DNA of 64,000 nt. It comes from Microbacterium esteraromaticum (lineage in GTDB: Bacteria > Actinomycetota > Actinomycetes > Actinomycetales > Microbacteriaceae). Below are positions 1 to 8,956 of this stretch, piece by piece (positions within the stretch are counted from its first letter, which is position 1; each line of letters starts with the position of its first letter). Both the position numbers and the translations under genes were made by a program. Under the pieces are notes generated by a model. The model was not told where the DNA came from. It was given only the letters and a program-made list of their open reading frames with translations, and ran no database searches. Where the stretch lies: the NCBI RefSeq assembly GCF_900163815.1, contig NZ_FUKO01000019.1:310001-374000 (forward strand), given 5' to 3'.

Positions 1-150
1 TCCATCGGCGGGGCACGCAACGCGGGGCTTCTGGCCGCGCGCATCCTTGCTACCTCCGATGCCGGTCTCGCCGATCAGGTCGAGGCATACGCAGACGAAC
101 TCGAAGCGCAGGTGGAGCAGAAGAACCAGCGGTTGAAGGACTCGCTGTGA
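1..150 (+). CDS. purE: N5-CAIR mutase PurE, C-terminal fragment (5' end outside the window)
   Basis: The window opens inside this gene; the last 49 codons and a TGA stop are visible. The first residues read SIGGARNAGLLAARIL, the conserved C-terminal glycine-rich and helical segment of class I PurE, followed by a charged helix rich in E and Q. PurE converts N5-carboxyaminoimidazole ribonucleotide to CAIR in purine synthesis. The stop overlaps the GTG start of the next gene by 4 bases (GTGA), so the LCP gene downstream is probably translationally coupled to purE. Only the tail is seen, but the motif is distinctive. Confidence 0.85.
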   Translation, partial: SIGGARNAGLLAARILATSDAGLADQVEAYADELEAQVEQKNQRLKDSL

Positions 151-1598
151 TCTTGGCGGCTCCGCGCGCCTCCTCAGAGCGCGCGCGCCCGCTCGTCGAG
201 ACGAAACCGCTGCGACACCCGGATGCTGCTGATCCTGCGCTGATGGGACGGCGCGCGTGGTGGCTGGTCGTGTGGAACGTACTCGTACCGGGCTCCGCGC
301 AGGTGCTGGCCGGAAATCGTCGACTCGGCCGCTTCGGGCTCGGTGCGACGTTGCTGGGCTGGTTCTTGATCGTCGTCGCCGCAGGGCTCGGCCTTTTCGC
401 ACGCGGCGTGCTGGTGTCGATCTTCACCGGCGCACTCTCGTGGATCGTGCTGACGCTCGTGCAACTGCTGCTGATCGGCTACGCCGTGCTGTGGGTCGTG
501 CTGACCATCGATACGGTGCGGCTGGTGCGGCTGGTGAAGGTGCCGCCGATCTCGCGGTGGGCCGTACCAGTGGCATCCGTGCTCGTGCTCGCGCTCATCG
601 GATCAGGAGCCGTCTACGGATCGACGGTCGCCGCGTCGAGCCGGGGGGCGCTCGGCACGATCTTCGGAAACAGCGGGCCGAGCCTGCCGCCCAGCGACGG
701 CTATTACAACATCCTGCTCCTGGGTGCGGACAGCGGCGACGGACGCGACTCGATGCGTTTCGACAGCATCTCGGTCGTGTCAGTGAATGCCGCCAGCGGA
801 GCGGTGACGATCACCGGCATCCCGCGCGAGCTTCCGCACGCACCGTTCAGCGAGGGCAGCCCTATGCGCGAGCTGTACCCGGATGGGTTCCAGGGACACT
901 CCAGCGACACCTGCGGTTGGAATCCGTGGATGAACCTCGTGCGCTATGCGGCCGAGGTGTGCCGTGAGGACGAAGGTGCCAGCCTGTATCCGGATGCCGC
1001 CGCGCACGGTTCCGCCCCCGGCATCGAAGCCACGAAGGACGCCGCGGAGGGCGTGCTGGGCATTGAGATCCCGTACTACGTGTTCGTCGACATGAACGGG
1101 TTCGCGCAACTCGTCGATGCGCTCGGTGGTGTGCAGATCGAGGTGACTGAGCGGCTGCCGAAGGGTGGCGGACCGGCATACAAGGATCAGCCTGCCGCGG
1201 ACTGGGCGATCGGCTGGATCGAACCCGGACTGCAGCACATGGATGGCGATACCGCGCAGTGGTACGCGCGGTCACGTTATACGACCAGCGACTGGGACCG
1301 CATGAAGCGTCAGCGCGAGCTTCAGGTCGCGATTCTCGACCAGTTCACGCCGGAGAACGTGCTGGCGCGGTTCAACGAGCTCGCATCTGCCGGCACGGTG
1401 CTGATCGACACAGATCTGCCCAAGGACAAGCTGCCGGAGTTCTTCGACCTGATGCTGAAGGCGAAGAAGCAGAAGGTGACGCAGATCGAGTTGACGCCCG
1501 ACAACGGCGTCAGCGAGACGGACCCGGACTACGGGGTGATCCATGAAATGGTGGCTGTGGCGCTGCATCCGCCCAAGAAGGAGACTCCAGCCGAATGA
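147..1598 (+). CDS. LCP (LytR-CpsA-Psr) family cell-wall glycopolymer ligase
   Basis: A 483-residue membrane protein. Residues about 30-160 hold four hydrophobic segments, more than the single N-terminal anchor usual for this family. An extracellular LCP domain follows, starting at YYNILLLGADSGDGRDSMRFDS, with the expected Asp and Arg residues (GxD, RxDS, and the R of GIPREL) that bind metal and polyprenyl pyrophosphate. LCP enzymes transfer lipid-linked teichoic acid, galactan or capsule chains to peptidoglycan on the outer face of the membrane. The GTG start overlaps the purE stop. Its place at the edge of a glycopolymer locus suggests that it attaches one of the polymers made there, but which one cannot be read from the sequence. 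Confidence 0.88.
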   Translation: MILAAPRASSERARPLVETKPLRHPDAADPALMGRRAWWLVVWNVLVPGSAQVLAGNRRLGRFGLGATLLGWFLIVVAAGLGLFARGVLVSIFTGALSWIVLTLVQLLLIGYAVLWVVLTIDTVRLVRLVKVPPISRWAVPVASVLVLALIGSGAVYGSTVAASSRGALGTIFGNSGPSLPPSDGYYNILLLGADSGDGRDSMRFDSISVVSVNAASGAVTITGIPRELPHAPFSEGSPMRELYPDGFQGHSSDTCGWNPWMNLVRYAAEVCREDEGASLYPDAAAHGSAPGIEATKDAAEGVLGIEIPYYVFVDMNGFAQLVDALGGVQIEVTERLPKGGGPAYKDQPAADWAIGWIEPGLQHMDGDTAQWYARSRYTTSDWDRMKRQRELQVAILDQFTPENVLARFNELASAGTVLIDTDLPKDKLPEFFDLMLKAKKQKVTQIELTPDNGVSETDPDYGVIHEMVAVALHPPKKETPAE

Positions 1599-1606
1599 GG
1601 GATGCT

Positions 1607-1630
1607 GATCGGCCCCGCCTCGGGGCGATC
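1607..1630 (+). terminator. Hairpin after the LCP gene
   Basis: GCCCCG (1612-1617), loop CCT and CGGGGC (1621-1626) form a perfect 6-bp GC stem. It is flanked on both sides by the self-complementary GATC with one bulged base. It lies 13 bases after the LCP stop and ahead of the promoter-like box at 1645. There is no T-tract, so termination is only likely. Confidence 0.4.
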
Positions 1631-1644
1631 GTCGCCGCCGCCGC

Positions 1645-1650
1645 TACGCT
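1645..1650 (+). promoter_or_regulatory. -10 box TACGCT for a leaderless glycosyltransferase mRNA
   Basis: TACGCT fits the actinobacterial -10 pattern TANNNT and ends exactly 6 bases before the ATG at 1657. No Shine-Dalgarno sequence lies in between, so transcription probably begins at the start codon. No convincing -35 is visible. Confidence 0.5.
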
Positions 1651-1656
1651 GATTTC

Positions 1657-2730
1657 ATGAGTGTGCAGCTGCGGATCGTGCTCGATCAGGCGGTACAGGT
1701 CGTCGACGCTGATCAGGCCAGAGCCGCGATGTCGTTGGCGGCTGGGTTGGTCGCGACGGCCCCGCGCGGATGCGTCGTTTCCGCGTTGACGCCCACGGGC
1801 GCTGACCTTCAGATTCCTGGTCTACAGAATGTGCGAGCCCTACACCTCGCGCGACGTGAACTCGCGGCGGCCTGGCAGGTGGGACTCGCACCTGGGGTCG
1901 GTGGCGGATTGATCCATGCGCCGAGTCTGATGGCGCCACTGGTGAAACATGATCGTGCGCACGACAGCGACCAGACGACCGTCACGGTGTGGGATCTGCG
2001 CGCGTGGGAGTCACCGGAGACTCTCCCGAAGTCGAGCGTGACCTGGCAGCGGGCGATGCTCAAGCGGGCGGTTAAGCATGCGGATGCTGTGGTCGTGCCC
2101 ACACACGCGATGGCTGAGAAGCTGTCGGACATCACCCGACTGGGCGCACGGATCCGCGTCATCGCCGGCGCGGCACCGCAGGGGTTCCAGGTGCCCGATG
2201 ACGCCGTCCTGCGCCGCGAAGACCTTCAACTGCCTGAGAACTATGTAGTCGTGACTGGCGATGGTGATTCGCTGGCGGCGGGCTTCCGTGCTGCGGCACG
2301 AGCCGATACGGCTGTCGTCATGATCGATGCTGTCGAAGGAACCGAACCTGCTCTGGCGGACGCCGCGTCGGCTGCCGGAGTCCCCGAGCGGCGCGCGCAC
2401 ATCCGTGGCGTGCTTGGAGACAGCGATCGTGCCGCGGTGCTCGGTGGTGCGGCGGCGGTTGTTGCGACGTCGACCGCGAGGGCGTGGCCGTGGCGAGTGA
2501 TCGAGGCGATGTCGCTCGGTGTTCCGCTGATCGCAGTCGACTCTGGAGTGCATCACGACGTGATCGCCGACGGGGGAGTGGTGGTGGATGCCGGGGAGTT
2601 GGATGATGCGCTGGCGGATGCTTTGGGGTCCGGCGAGAACCGCCTTCGGGTGCTGGCATCCGACCGCGCGCGAGCGTTCTCGTGGGCGAGTTCAGCGGAG
2701 CGCGTGTGGGCGCTGCATGCCGAGTTGTAG
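1657..2730 (+). CDS. GT4-type glycosyltransferase
   Basis: A 357-residue soluble protein without a signal peptide. The C-terminal Rossmann half carries the GT4-like segment ARAWPWRVIEAMSLGVPLIAVDSG, with the glutamate and the GVP loop that contact the nucleotide sugar. The middle segment DAVVVPTHAMAEKLSDI is the usual inter-domain stretch of retaining GT-B enzymes (a serine/threonine-histidine site after a potential acceptor pocket). The donor and acceptor sugars cannot be read. It sits between an LCP ligase and a secreted wall protein at the edge of the surface polymer locus, so a role in glycopolymer assembly is likely. The start is set by the -10 box 6 bases upstream. Confidence 0.8.
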   Translation: MSVQLRIVLDQAVQVVDADQARAAMSLAAGLVATAPRGCVVSALTPTGADLQIPGLQNVRALHLARRELAAAWQVGLAPGVGGGLIHAPSLMAPLVKHDRAHDSDQTTVTVWDLRAWESPETLPKSSVTWQRAMLKRAVKHADAVVVPTHAMAEKLSDITRLGARIRVIAGAAPQGFQVPDDAVLRREDLQLPENYVVVTGDGDSLAAGFRAAARADTAVVMIDAVEGTEPALADAASAAGVPERRAHIRGVLGDSDRAAVLGGAAAVVATSTARAWPWRVIEAMSLGVPLIAVDSGVHHDVIADGGVVVDAGELDDALADALGSGENRLRVLASDRARAFSWASSAERVWALHAEL

Positions 2731-2808
2731 AGACACTGCAGAGGATCGTTGGTTTGCTATGCCGTTGCCACAGTGGCATCATTCTGCATCTTCCGTCACA
2801 CTAGTCAC

Positions 2809-5670
2809 ATGTCTTTGCATGGTTCGCGGTCCCGACGCGCCTTGAAGTCGGCCCGGTGGGCCGCCACCATCACCGCCGTAGTCGCGCTGATCTTCGGCAC
2901 TGCGGTGCCTGCATCGGCGGCATCCGCACCCGTCGCTGCGAGCTCTGTCGGCGTGTCGTCCACGGTGACAGCGGGTGTTGCGGGCGGACCGGTCAAGACA
3001 TCACTGGCGGGGTTCAATCCCGGCAACATAATCAGTGATGCGGTGTTCACCGCCAAGTCGTCCATGACGGAGGCGCAGATCCAGGCGTTCTTGAACTCCA
3101 AGGTGAGGACGTGCCGGTCCGGCTACACATGTCTGAAGGACCTAAGGATCTCGACGAGGACACGGAGCGGGGACGCGTACTGCAACGGCTATGCCGGTGC
3201 CTCGAGCGAGTCCGCCGCGCGCATCATTTACAAGGTCGCCCAGTCCTGCGGTATTAATCCCCAGGTGCTGATCGTCATGTTGCAGAAGGAGCAGGGGCTC
3301 GTCTCGCACACCTACCCCAGCCCGGGGCGATATGGCATCGCCATGGGGTTCAATTGTCCGGATACAGCGCCTTGCGACCCGGGTTCTGCAGGTTTCTTCA
3401 CACAGATGTATGGGGCGGCTCGTCAGATGCAGCTGTACATGGAGGGCAGGTACTTCACGTGGTATGCGCCTGGTAAGACTTGGAACATCCTTTACAACCC
3501 GAACACGTCATGCGGTCGAGCTCCCGTGTACGTCGCCAACAAGGCGACTTCTGCTATGTACTACTACACGCCGTATCAGCCGAATGCGGCAGCTCTCGCC
3601 GCCGGATACGGGGAAGCCAAACCCTGTGGTGCCTACGGAAACCGCAACTTCTACAACTACTTCACGGACTGGTTCGGCTCGACGCAGGCTGCCGCTAGCC
3701 CGAATCAGGGCCTGGTGAAGGTCGGACCTGCCGTGTGGCTGCTTTCCGGCGAAAATCGATATCACGTGACTGCGGTCGCTTATGCGGAGTACAAGCGGGT
3801 GTTCGATTCACCGGTGAACGTTGACGCCAATGTTCTGACCCGATACCAGGAAGGGTCGTTCGCGGATCTGTATGTGAAGAACGCGTCGAGTGGTACTGTG
3901 GCCATGCTGCAGGATGGGCAGACGCATCGCTTCGCCTCCTGTGGGCTTGTTTCCGACTGGGGCGGAGCCTGCGGCGCCGCTCTTGTCGTACTCACAGACG
4001 ACGACTTTGGGAGATTCGCGGTTGGCGCGGAGATGACATCCTTCGGGCGTCTGACGACGGGCGGCCGAATTCACGAACTGGCCGGTTCGAAGATCACGCC
4101 GCTGTACGACAATGCCGTCGCTAAGCAGCGCAATGGTGGAGAGATACCATACGCAGCCGTGTTGCCAGCAGCGGCGAAGACCGCGAAGGCGATCGACAAG
4201 CAGGTGCGATTCTTGCCGGGCATATTTGTGAAAGCCTCCGACGCCCCCGAAGTGTGGTTGCCGGATGAGGACGGCGTACTTCACCATTTAGTATCGTGGC
4301 CTCTCGCTGCTGAACTCGGGCTGCCGAGGCAGGTAGGGACGGTAGTTCCGGCTGTCGATCTCACCGGGTACAAGGAAACGACCTCATTGAGCGTGTTCGT
4401 GCGATGCGCGGGGAAGGACTATGTGGCCGCCGGTGGCAAGCTGAGTCCGCTGTCAGATGATGTCCCACTCGGTTTCACGACCACAGCACTTACCGATGTA
4501 ACATGCTCCTACCTCGATCTGACTGGACCGGCTTTGCGCGGTACGGGTGTTTTCGTCCGTTTCGGGGCCTCGAGTGAGGTCTATCTGCTCGCCGGAGGGC
4601 AGTATCGCCCGATACCTACCGACGCGCAGCAGCGTGAACTCAACGGCGGCATCGCGCCAACGATACTCACAGCTGGATCCGCGTTTAAGTCACGCGTGTC
4701 GATCGGGTCGCGCTATCCCGCAACTGGGACATTCGTCCGCGTCAACGGAACACCCGAGGTGTGGCTCGTTGATTCCGACACGCTGATCCACCTTCCTAAC
4801 TGGGCTACGGCAGTCGAGTACGGTCTACCATCCCGTGCGGACGTCGTCGCGTCATCGGCCATCGCAGGAATGGAGAAGCGGGCTTCGCTCACACCGTTCG
4901 CGAAATGCGGCAATTCGACTTTCGTGGCTGCCGGCGGCAGGCTTCGCGCGGTACCTGAGGCGCGGGTTGCCGGAGGTTCCGTCACCGCGCTCTCTTCGAA
5001 AGTCTGCGCTGGACGCATCGGCGGTACAGCAGTCGATGCGCCGGTATTCCTCAGTGATGGGTTACGGACGTCGGTTGCGGTCGGCGGGGGGTTCTCGGCG
5101 CTGCCGGACGCTACGGCCGTCAGCAGGGCGGCAGCGGGCACGCCGGTGATCCTGCATCGGGTATCCGCTGCCTATCTGTCGGCTCTACCCGCATCGGACG
5201 TCCCTGGCGAGGGCGCCCTGGTCAGGTCATCTGCTGAGTCGGCCGTGACTCTGATAGATGGAGAGTTCCGCATGCACCTGCCGAACTGGGGTGTGGCAGC
5301 GGATCTGGGTGTATTGGGGCGCTATCAGGTGGTAGCGCCGGAAGCCATCGCGTCTCGAGCGGTCGGTGGTCCCGCGGTGGGCATCTTCGTCACCTGTGGA
5401 TCGCAAACTTATACGGCGTCTCGCGGTGAGTTGTACCCCGTTACAAAAGCCGCGATCGGGGGATTTGTGCCGCTTCCGCTGTCCATCGCCACGTGCAAGA
5501 CCCTTCAGGTGCGTGCTGGATCGCCGGATACAGGCCTGCTGCTCACATCCAGCGACGGAATCGTCTATGCACTCACAGGGGGGAAACTTGTGCCTGCGGC
5601 GCGTCCGAACCCCGCAATCCTGTGGCTGACCGTGGATACTCGGACGATCGATGGAATGCCCACGGGGTGA
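2809..5670 (+). CDS. Secreted lysozyme-like domain protein with repeated beta modules
   Basis: A 953-residue exported protein. The ATG at 2809 is preferred over an upstream in-frame ATG at 2749 because it gives a clean signal peptide: RSRRALKSAR, a hydrophobic core, then cleavage near PASA (about residue 37). Residues about 70-305 look like a lysozyme or transglycosylase fold: SAARIIYKVAQSCGINPQ followed by VMLQKEQGLV with a candidate catalytic Glu161. Such proteins are often labelled hemagglutinin in Microbacteriaceae. Residues about 306-953 hold repeats of two types. One is a VWL...HLPNW module; the other has paired cysteines and a YVAAGGKL-like strand. A wall-binding or wall-cleaving role is inferred. 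Codon use is more AT-tolerant than in its neighbours. Confidence 0.72.
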   Translation: MSLHGSRSRRALKSARWAATITAVVALIFGTAVPASAASAPVAASSVGVSSTVTAGVAGGPVKTSLAGFNPGNIISDAVFTAKSSMTEAQIQAFLNSKVRTCRSGYTCLKDLRISTRTRSGDAYCNGYAGASSESAARIIYKVAQSCGINPQVLIVMLQKEQGLVSHTYPSPGRYGIAMGFNCPDTAPCDPGSAGFFTQMYGAARQMQLYMEGRYFTWYAPGKTWNILYNPNTSCGRAPVYVANKATSAMYYYTPYQPNAAALAAGYGEAKPCGAYGNRNFYNYFTDWFGSTQAAASPNQGLVKVGPAVWLLSGENRYHVTAVAYAEYKRVFDSPVNVDANVLTRYQEGSFADLYVKNASSGTVAMLQDGQTHRFASCGLVSDWGGACGAALVVLTDDDFGRFAVGAEMTSFGRLTTGGRIHELAGSKITPLYDNAVAKQRNGGEIPYAAVLPAAAKTAKAIDKQVRFLPGIFVKASDAPEVWLPDEDGVLHHLVSWPLAAELGLPRQVGTVVPAVDLTGYKETTSLSVFVRCAGKDYVAAGGKLSPLSDDVPLGFTTTALTDVTCSYLDLTGPALRGTGVFVRFGASSEVYLLAGGQYRPIPTDAQQRELNGGIAPTILTAGSAFKSRVSIGSRYPATGTFVRVNGTPEVWLVDSDTLIHLPNWATAVEYGLPSRADVVASSAIAGMEKRASLTPFAKCGNSTFVAAGGRLRAVPEARVAGGSVTALSSKVCAGRIGGTAVDAPVFLSDGLRTSVAVGGGFSALPDATAVSRAAAGTPVILHRVSAAYLSALPASDVPGEGALVRSSAESAVTLIDGEFRMHLPNWGVAADLGVLGRYQVVAPEAIASRAVGGPAVGIFVTCGSQTYTASRGELYPVTKAAIGGFVPLPLSIATCKTLQVRAGSPDTGLLLTSSDGIVYALTGGKLVPAARPNPAILWLTVDTRTIDGMPTG

Positions 5671-5707
5671 TGCGCACGGACTCTCAGGTTGCCCGGACAA
5701 TATTGGA

Positions 5708-5713
5708 TATACT
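5708..5713 (+). promoter_or_regulatory. Possible -10 box upstream of the first ABC exporter operon
   Basis: TATACT lies in a locally AT-rich stretch of the 100-base gap before the exporter operon. A TTGCCC upstream is only 13 bases away, too close for a standard -35, so the assignment is weak. Confidence 0.3.
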
Positions 5714-5769
5714 TTCCGAGTTGCTTTGCGGGTTAGCATGCCGCACACTTGAATAGAAGGGCGGATAAG

Positions 5770-6654
5770 TTGACGTTTGGTGCGCCCATCGATCTGAGCG
5801 GATTCGAGGTCCCCGGTAGAGGCCGAGGCCTGCTCGACGTTTTCACCCGCGGATACCTGTTGCGCCTTCTCATTCGCAAGGGAACCGCCACCCGATACCG
5901 CAACTCGCTTCTCGGGTGGATATGGTCCTACGTCAAGCCGGCGGCCCAGTTCGTCATCTATTACTTCGTGATGGGCGTCATCATGAACCAGAACAGGGGA
6001 ATCGAGAACTTCCCGATCTACCTGTTCGCTGGCGTCGTCGCCGTCAACCTGTTCAACGAGGCATTCGGCAATGCGACGTCGTCGATCGTGGACAATCGTG
6101 CCCTCGTCAAGAAGATCTATCTTCCGCGGGAGCTGTTCCCGATCGCGTCGATCATCATCGCGTTCGTGCACTTCCTCCCGCAGGTGGCGATTCTGCTCAT
6201 CGTCTGCCTGGTCGTCGGCTGGCAGCCGACGATGATGGGCCTCGCAGGGGTCGTTCTCGGCATCGTGATCATCCAGATCTTCTCGCTCGGTCTCGGCCTG
6301 TTTTTTGGGGCGATGAACGTCCGGTTCCGCGATGCACAGAACTTCGTCGAATTGATCCGCATGTTCTCCACCTGGACCTCTCCGGTGCTCTATCCTTGGA
6401 TTCTCGTGCAGGGCGCTCTCTCCAACCACGATTGGTTGTTCACTCTTTACACCTGGAACCCACTGACGGTCGCGGTGGAGCTGTTCCATCAGGGCTTCTG
6501 GGCTCCCACAACCGGAACGGGGGACACCACGGACAGCATCATGCCCGACTTCGGCGTCGCTCTGCTGGCTGCCCTGGTGCTCTGTGCGGCCATGCTCGTG
6601 ATTGGGCAGACGACGTTCCGCCGCTTCGAACGATCTTTTGCGCAGGACCTGTGA
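5770..6654 (+). CDS. ABC-2 polysaccharide/teichoic acid exporter permease (Wzm/TagG type)
   Basis: A 294-residue inner-membrane protein with six hydrophobic segments and the ABC-2 signature near the N terminus (IRKGTATRYRNSLLGWIWSYVKPAAQF). This is the permease half of exporters that move lipid-linked polysaccharides or teichoic acids across the membrane. I chose the TTG at 5770 because AGAAGGG lies 8 bases upstream. A TTG at 5749 would add seven residues but has no ribosome-binding site. The stop overlaps the ATG of the ATPase gene by one base (TGATG). Together with the next three genes it forms one operon. The substrate is probably a different polymer from that of the second exporter at 24473. 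Confidence 0.88.
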   Translation: MTFGAPIDLSGFEVPGRGRGLLDVFTRGYLLRLLIRKGTATRYRNSLLGWIWSYVKPAAQFVIYYFVMGVIMNQNRGIENFPIYLFAGVVAVNLFNEAFGNATSSIVDNRALVKKIYLPRELFPIASIIIAFVHFLPQVAILLIVCLVVGWQPTMMGLAGVVLGIVIIQIFSLGLGLFFGAMNVRFRDAQNFVELIRMFSTWTSPVLYPWILVQGALSNHDWLFTLYTWNPLTVAVELFHQGFWAPTTGTGDTTDSIMPDFGVALLAALVLCAAMLVIGQTTFRRFERSFAQDL

Positions 6655-7403
6655 TGTCGCCTCATATCCCTCAAATGGTCGCTCACCCGAGCATCGTGGT
6701 GAGCCATGTCTCCAAGCGCTTCCTGAAGCGCAACACTCACTCGTTCAAAGAAGCCTTCGTCGGCTGGATTCGCGGCAAGAAGGTCCGGGCCGACAGGTTC
6801 AGCGCGCTGGAGGACCTGAGTTTCCAGGTGGGACAGGGTGAGGCCGTCGCCGTGATGGGCTTGAACGGCTCGGGTAAGTCGACCACGCTGAAGCTCATTT
6901 CGGGTGTGCTCGAACCCGACGACGGCAACGTGTACACGCGGGGACGAGTCGCCGGACTCATCGAGGTCGGTGCAGGATTCCACCCGGAGCTTTCGGGGCG
7001 CGAGAACGTCTATCTCAATGCCGCGATACTCGGAATGTCGAAGGACGAGATCGACAGTCGCTTCGACGAGATCGTGGAGTTCTCCGAGATCGGCGAGTTC
7101 ATCGATCAAGAGGTGAAGCACTACTCGTCCGGTATGTTCATGCGTCTGGCGTTCTCCGTGGCCATCCACGTCGAGCTCGATATCTTGCTGGTCGACGAGG
7201 TGCTGTCGGTGGGAGACGCACCGTTCCGTGCGAAATGCGCGGCGAGGATCAAGGAACTGTCCGCCGAGGGGGTCACGATGCTGGTCGTCAGCCACAGCAC
7301 GAGTATGGTCAAGGAGATGTGCGAGCGCGGAATCGTCCTGAAGAAGGGCACGAAGATCTTCGATGGGCCGATCGACGAAGCGGTAGAGGTTCTGGGCGTC
7401 TGA
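6654..7403 (+). CDS. ABC exporter ATP-binding protein (Wzt/TagH type, short form)
   Basis: A 249-residue ATPase that pairs with the permease just upstream. Walker A is GLNGSGKST (69-77), the signature is YSSGM (157-161), and Walker B is DILLVDE (176-182). The sequence KHYSSGMFMRLAFSVAIH is typical of the polysaccharide and teichoic acid export branch. The protein ends about 60 residues after Walker B. It therefore lacks the C-terminal carbohydrate-binding domain that Wzt uses to recognise a capped chain, so chain recognition must lie elsewhere. Both ends overlap their neighbours by one base (TGATG), giving tight coupling. Confidence 0.9.
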   Translation: MSPHIPQMVAHPSIVVSHVSKRFLKRNTHSFKEAFVGWIRGKKVRADRFSALEDLSFQVGQGEAVAVMGLNGSGKSTTLKLISGVLEPDDGNVYTRGRVAGLIEVGAGFHPELSGRENVYLNAAILGMSKDEIDSRFDEIVEFSEIGEFIDQEVKHYSSGMFMRLAFSVAIHVELDILLVDEVLSVGDAPFRAKCAARIKELSAEGVTMLVVSHSTSMVKEMCERGIVLKKGTKIFDGPIDEAVEVLGV

Positions 7404-8956
7404 TGCAGGTCGACAAGCAACGCATAATCTTGGATCCGTTCACGATCCAGGACGCAGACGTCGTGGATGTCCGGATGGACGGACATCGCGTCTGGTCCGC
7501 GCGGGTGCCTTACGCGGAGGACGGCGTCATCGCCCTGGACTGGCCGAAAGCACTGCGCTCGAGGCTCTCAGGCGCCACCTCACTCACGATCGCGGATTCG
7601 GCCACGGGGCGCGAACTGGATGCACGCGAGATCCGGTTCGGTCGTTCGCGGCAGCGGCTGGAGCTCACGGACGCCCGCGGACGCTGGCTGGCGATGACCA
7701 AGTGGAATCGTCTCGGGCCGGTTCTCGAAGGACGCGATGAGGAGATCGGTCGCCAGCTTCTCGAAAGCGCCCGCCGGCTCGTCGACGACCTGCAGGCGGG
7801 CGACTACGAGGTCTATATCGTCGGGGGCACGCTGTTGGGGATCGTCCGCGACGGCGGACTGATGCCGCACGACGATGATGTCGACCTCGCCTTCTACTGC
7901 CGGGCCGAGAATCCGATCGACGTCGGCCTGACGTCCTACAAGATGGAGCGTTCGCTTCAGCGGCGCGGCTACACCGTCGTTCGCCACAGCCTGGCGCACC
8001 TCGAGATCGAGTTCTTCAACGACGCCGGGGAACCGGATCACTACGTCGACATCTTCACGGGATTCTTCCACGAAGGTCTGTACTGCCAGCCGTTCGCGCT
8101 CCGCGGGCCGGAGGTGTCCGAGTCGGATCTGGTTCCCGTCCGTCCGTACACGGTCGATGGCATCGAACTTCCAGGGCCCGCTGTCCCCGAAGCGTGGCTC
8201 GGATACGCCTATGGAGAAGGCTGGCGAGTACCGGATCCGACGTTCAAGTTCGAGACACCGCGCCCGACCCGCCGACGTTTCGAGGCGTGGTTCGGCGTGT
8301 TCAACAGCGGGCGCGTCTACTGGGACAAGTCGTATCTGGAGAACGAGGACTCGCGCGGGTTCGGTGATGCGCGGCGACCCATCAGGATGTTCCTTCGGAA
8401 TGTGCCGCCCGACGCTCGCATTCTGGACCTGGGCTGCGGCGACGGTCGCTGGTCGGTGGAGCTCGCAAAGTCCGGACACAGCGTCACCGCGGTGGACTAT
8501 AGCCACGAAGCGCTACGCCTCGCTCGAGCACACGATGACGAAGGCCTCGTGGACTTCCGCTATCTGAACGTCAACGACTCCGCTTCGCTTCTCGAGTTCG
8601 GAGCACGGATGCTCGGCACCGGCGATGAGTGGTTTGTGTTCGCCCACCACTCCGTGCAGGCGCTGCCCAAGGCGGGCCGCCGAGGACTCTACCGTTTCCT
8701 CGAATTGGTTCTTCGCGGGCAGGGCTTTGCCGAGATCATCAGCGACTCGACTTTTTCGAAACACTATGAGCACGGTCGCCCCTCCACATGGCATCTGCCG
8801 ACGGAATGGCTCGAGGACGAGATTCAGGACTGCAGCCTGGCGCTGAACACTCTTCGCCAGGGCTGGCGTATCGACACAGGTCAGGTTCGAAGGGTGGAGA
8901 CGGTGCGAATCGCCGCCGGTGGTCGCTCTACATCGAACCGGAGGGAGAACTCATGA
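7403..8956 (+). CDS. LicD-family phosphotransferase fused to a SAM-dependent methyltransferase
   Basis: A 517-residue cytoplasmic protein with three parts. Residues 1-110 are a beta-rich region I do not recognise. Residues about 111-280 match the LicD/fukutin nucleotidyltransferase fold: VGGTLLGIVRDGG (140-152) followed by HDDDVDLAF (156-164), whose aspartates bind metal. Residues about 325-480 are a class I methyltransferase with motif I ILDLGCGDG (340-348) and an acidic VDYS motif (364-367). LicD enzymes transfer phosphocholine or polyol phosphate from CDP-linked donors to glycans. The ATG overlaps the ATPase stop, so export and modification are probably coupled. A CDP-alditol donor could come from the TarI-like gene at 11114. 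The fusion itself is unusual; the exact substrate is inference. Confidence 0.8.
   Translation: MQVDKQRIILDPFTIQDADVVDVRMDGHRVWSARVPYAEDGVIALDWPKALRSRLSGATSLTIADSATGRELDAREIRFGRSRQRLELTDARGRWLAMTKWNRLGPVLEGRDEEIGRQLLESARRLVDDLQAGDYEVYIVGGTLLGIVRDGGLMPHDDDVDLAFYCRAENPIDVGLTSYKMERSLQRRGYTVVRHSLAHLEIEFFNDAGEPDHYVDIFTGFFHEGLYCQPFALRGPEVSESDLVPVRPYTVDGIELPGPAVPEAWLGYAYGEGWRVPDPTFKFETPRPTRRRFEAWFGVFNSGRVYWDKSYLENEDSRGFGDARRPIRMFLRNVPPDARILDLGCGDGRWSVELAKSGHSVTAVDYSHEALRLARAHDDEGLVDFRYLNVNDSASLLEFGARMLGTGDEWFVFAHHSVQALPKAGRRGLYRFLELVLRGQGFAEIISDSTFSKHYEHGRPSTWHLPTEWLEDEIQDCSLALNTLRQGWRIDTGQVRRVETVRIAAGGRSTSNRRENS

Noticed and set aside
2749-2808. Earlier start codon for the secreted lysozyme-like protein
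   Set aside because: It would place cysteine- and histidine-containing residues before the signal peptide; the ATG at 2809 gives a standard signal sequence.
5227-6489. A 420-codon minus-strand frame over the end of the secreted protein and the first ABC permease
   Set aside because: It crosses two real plus-strand genes and their intergenic gap, with no domain of its own.
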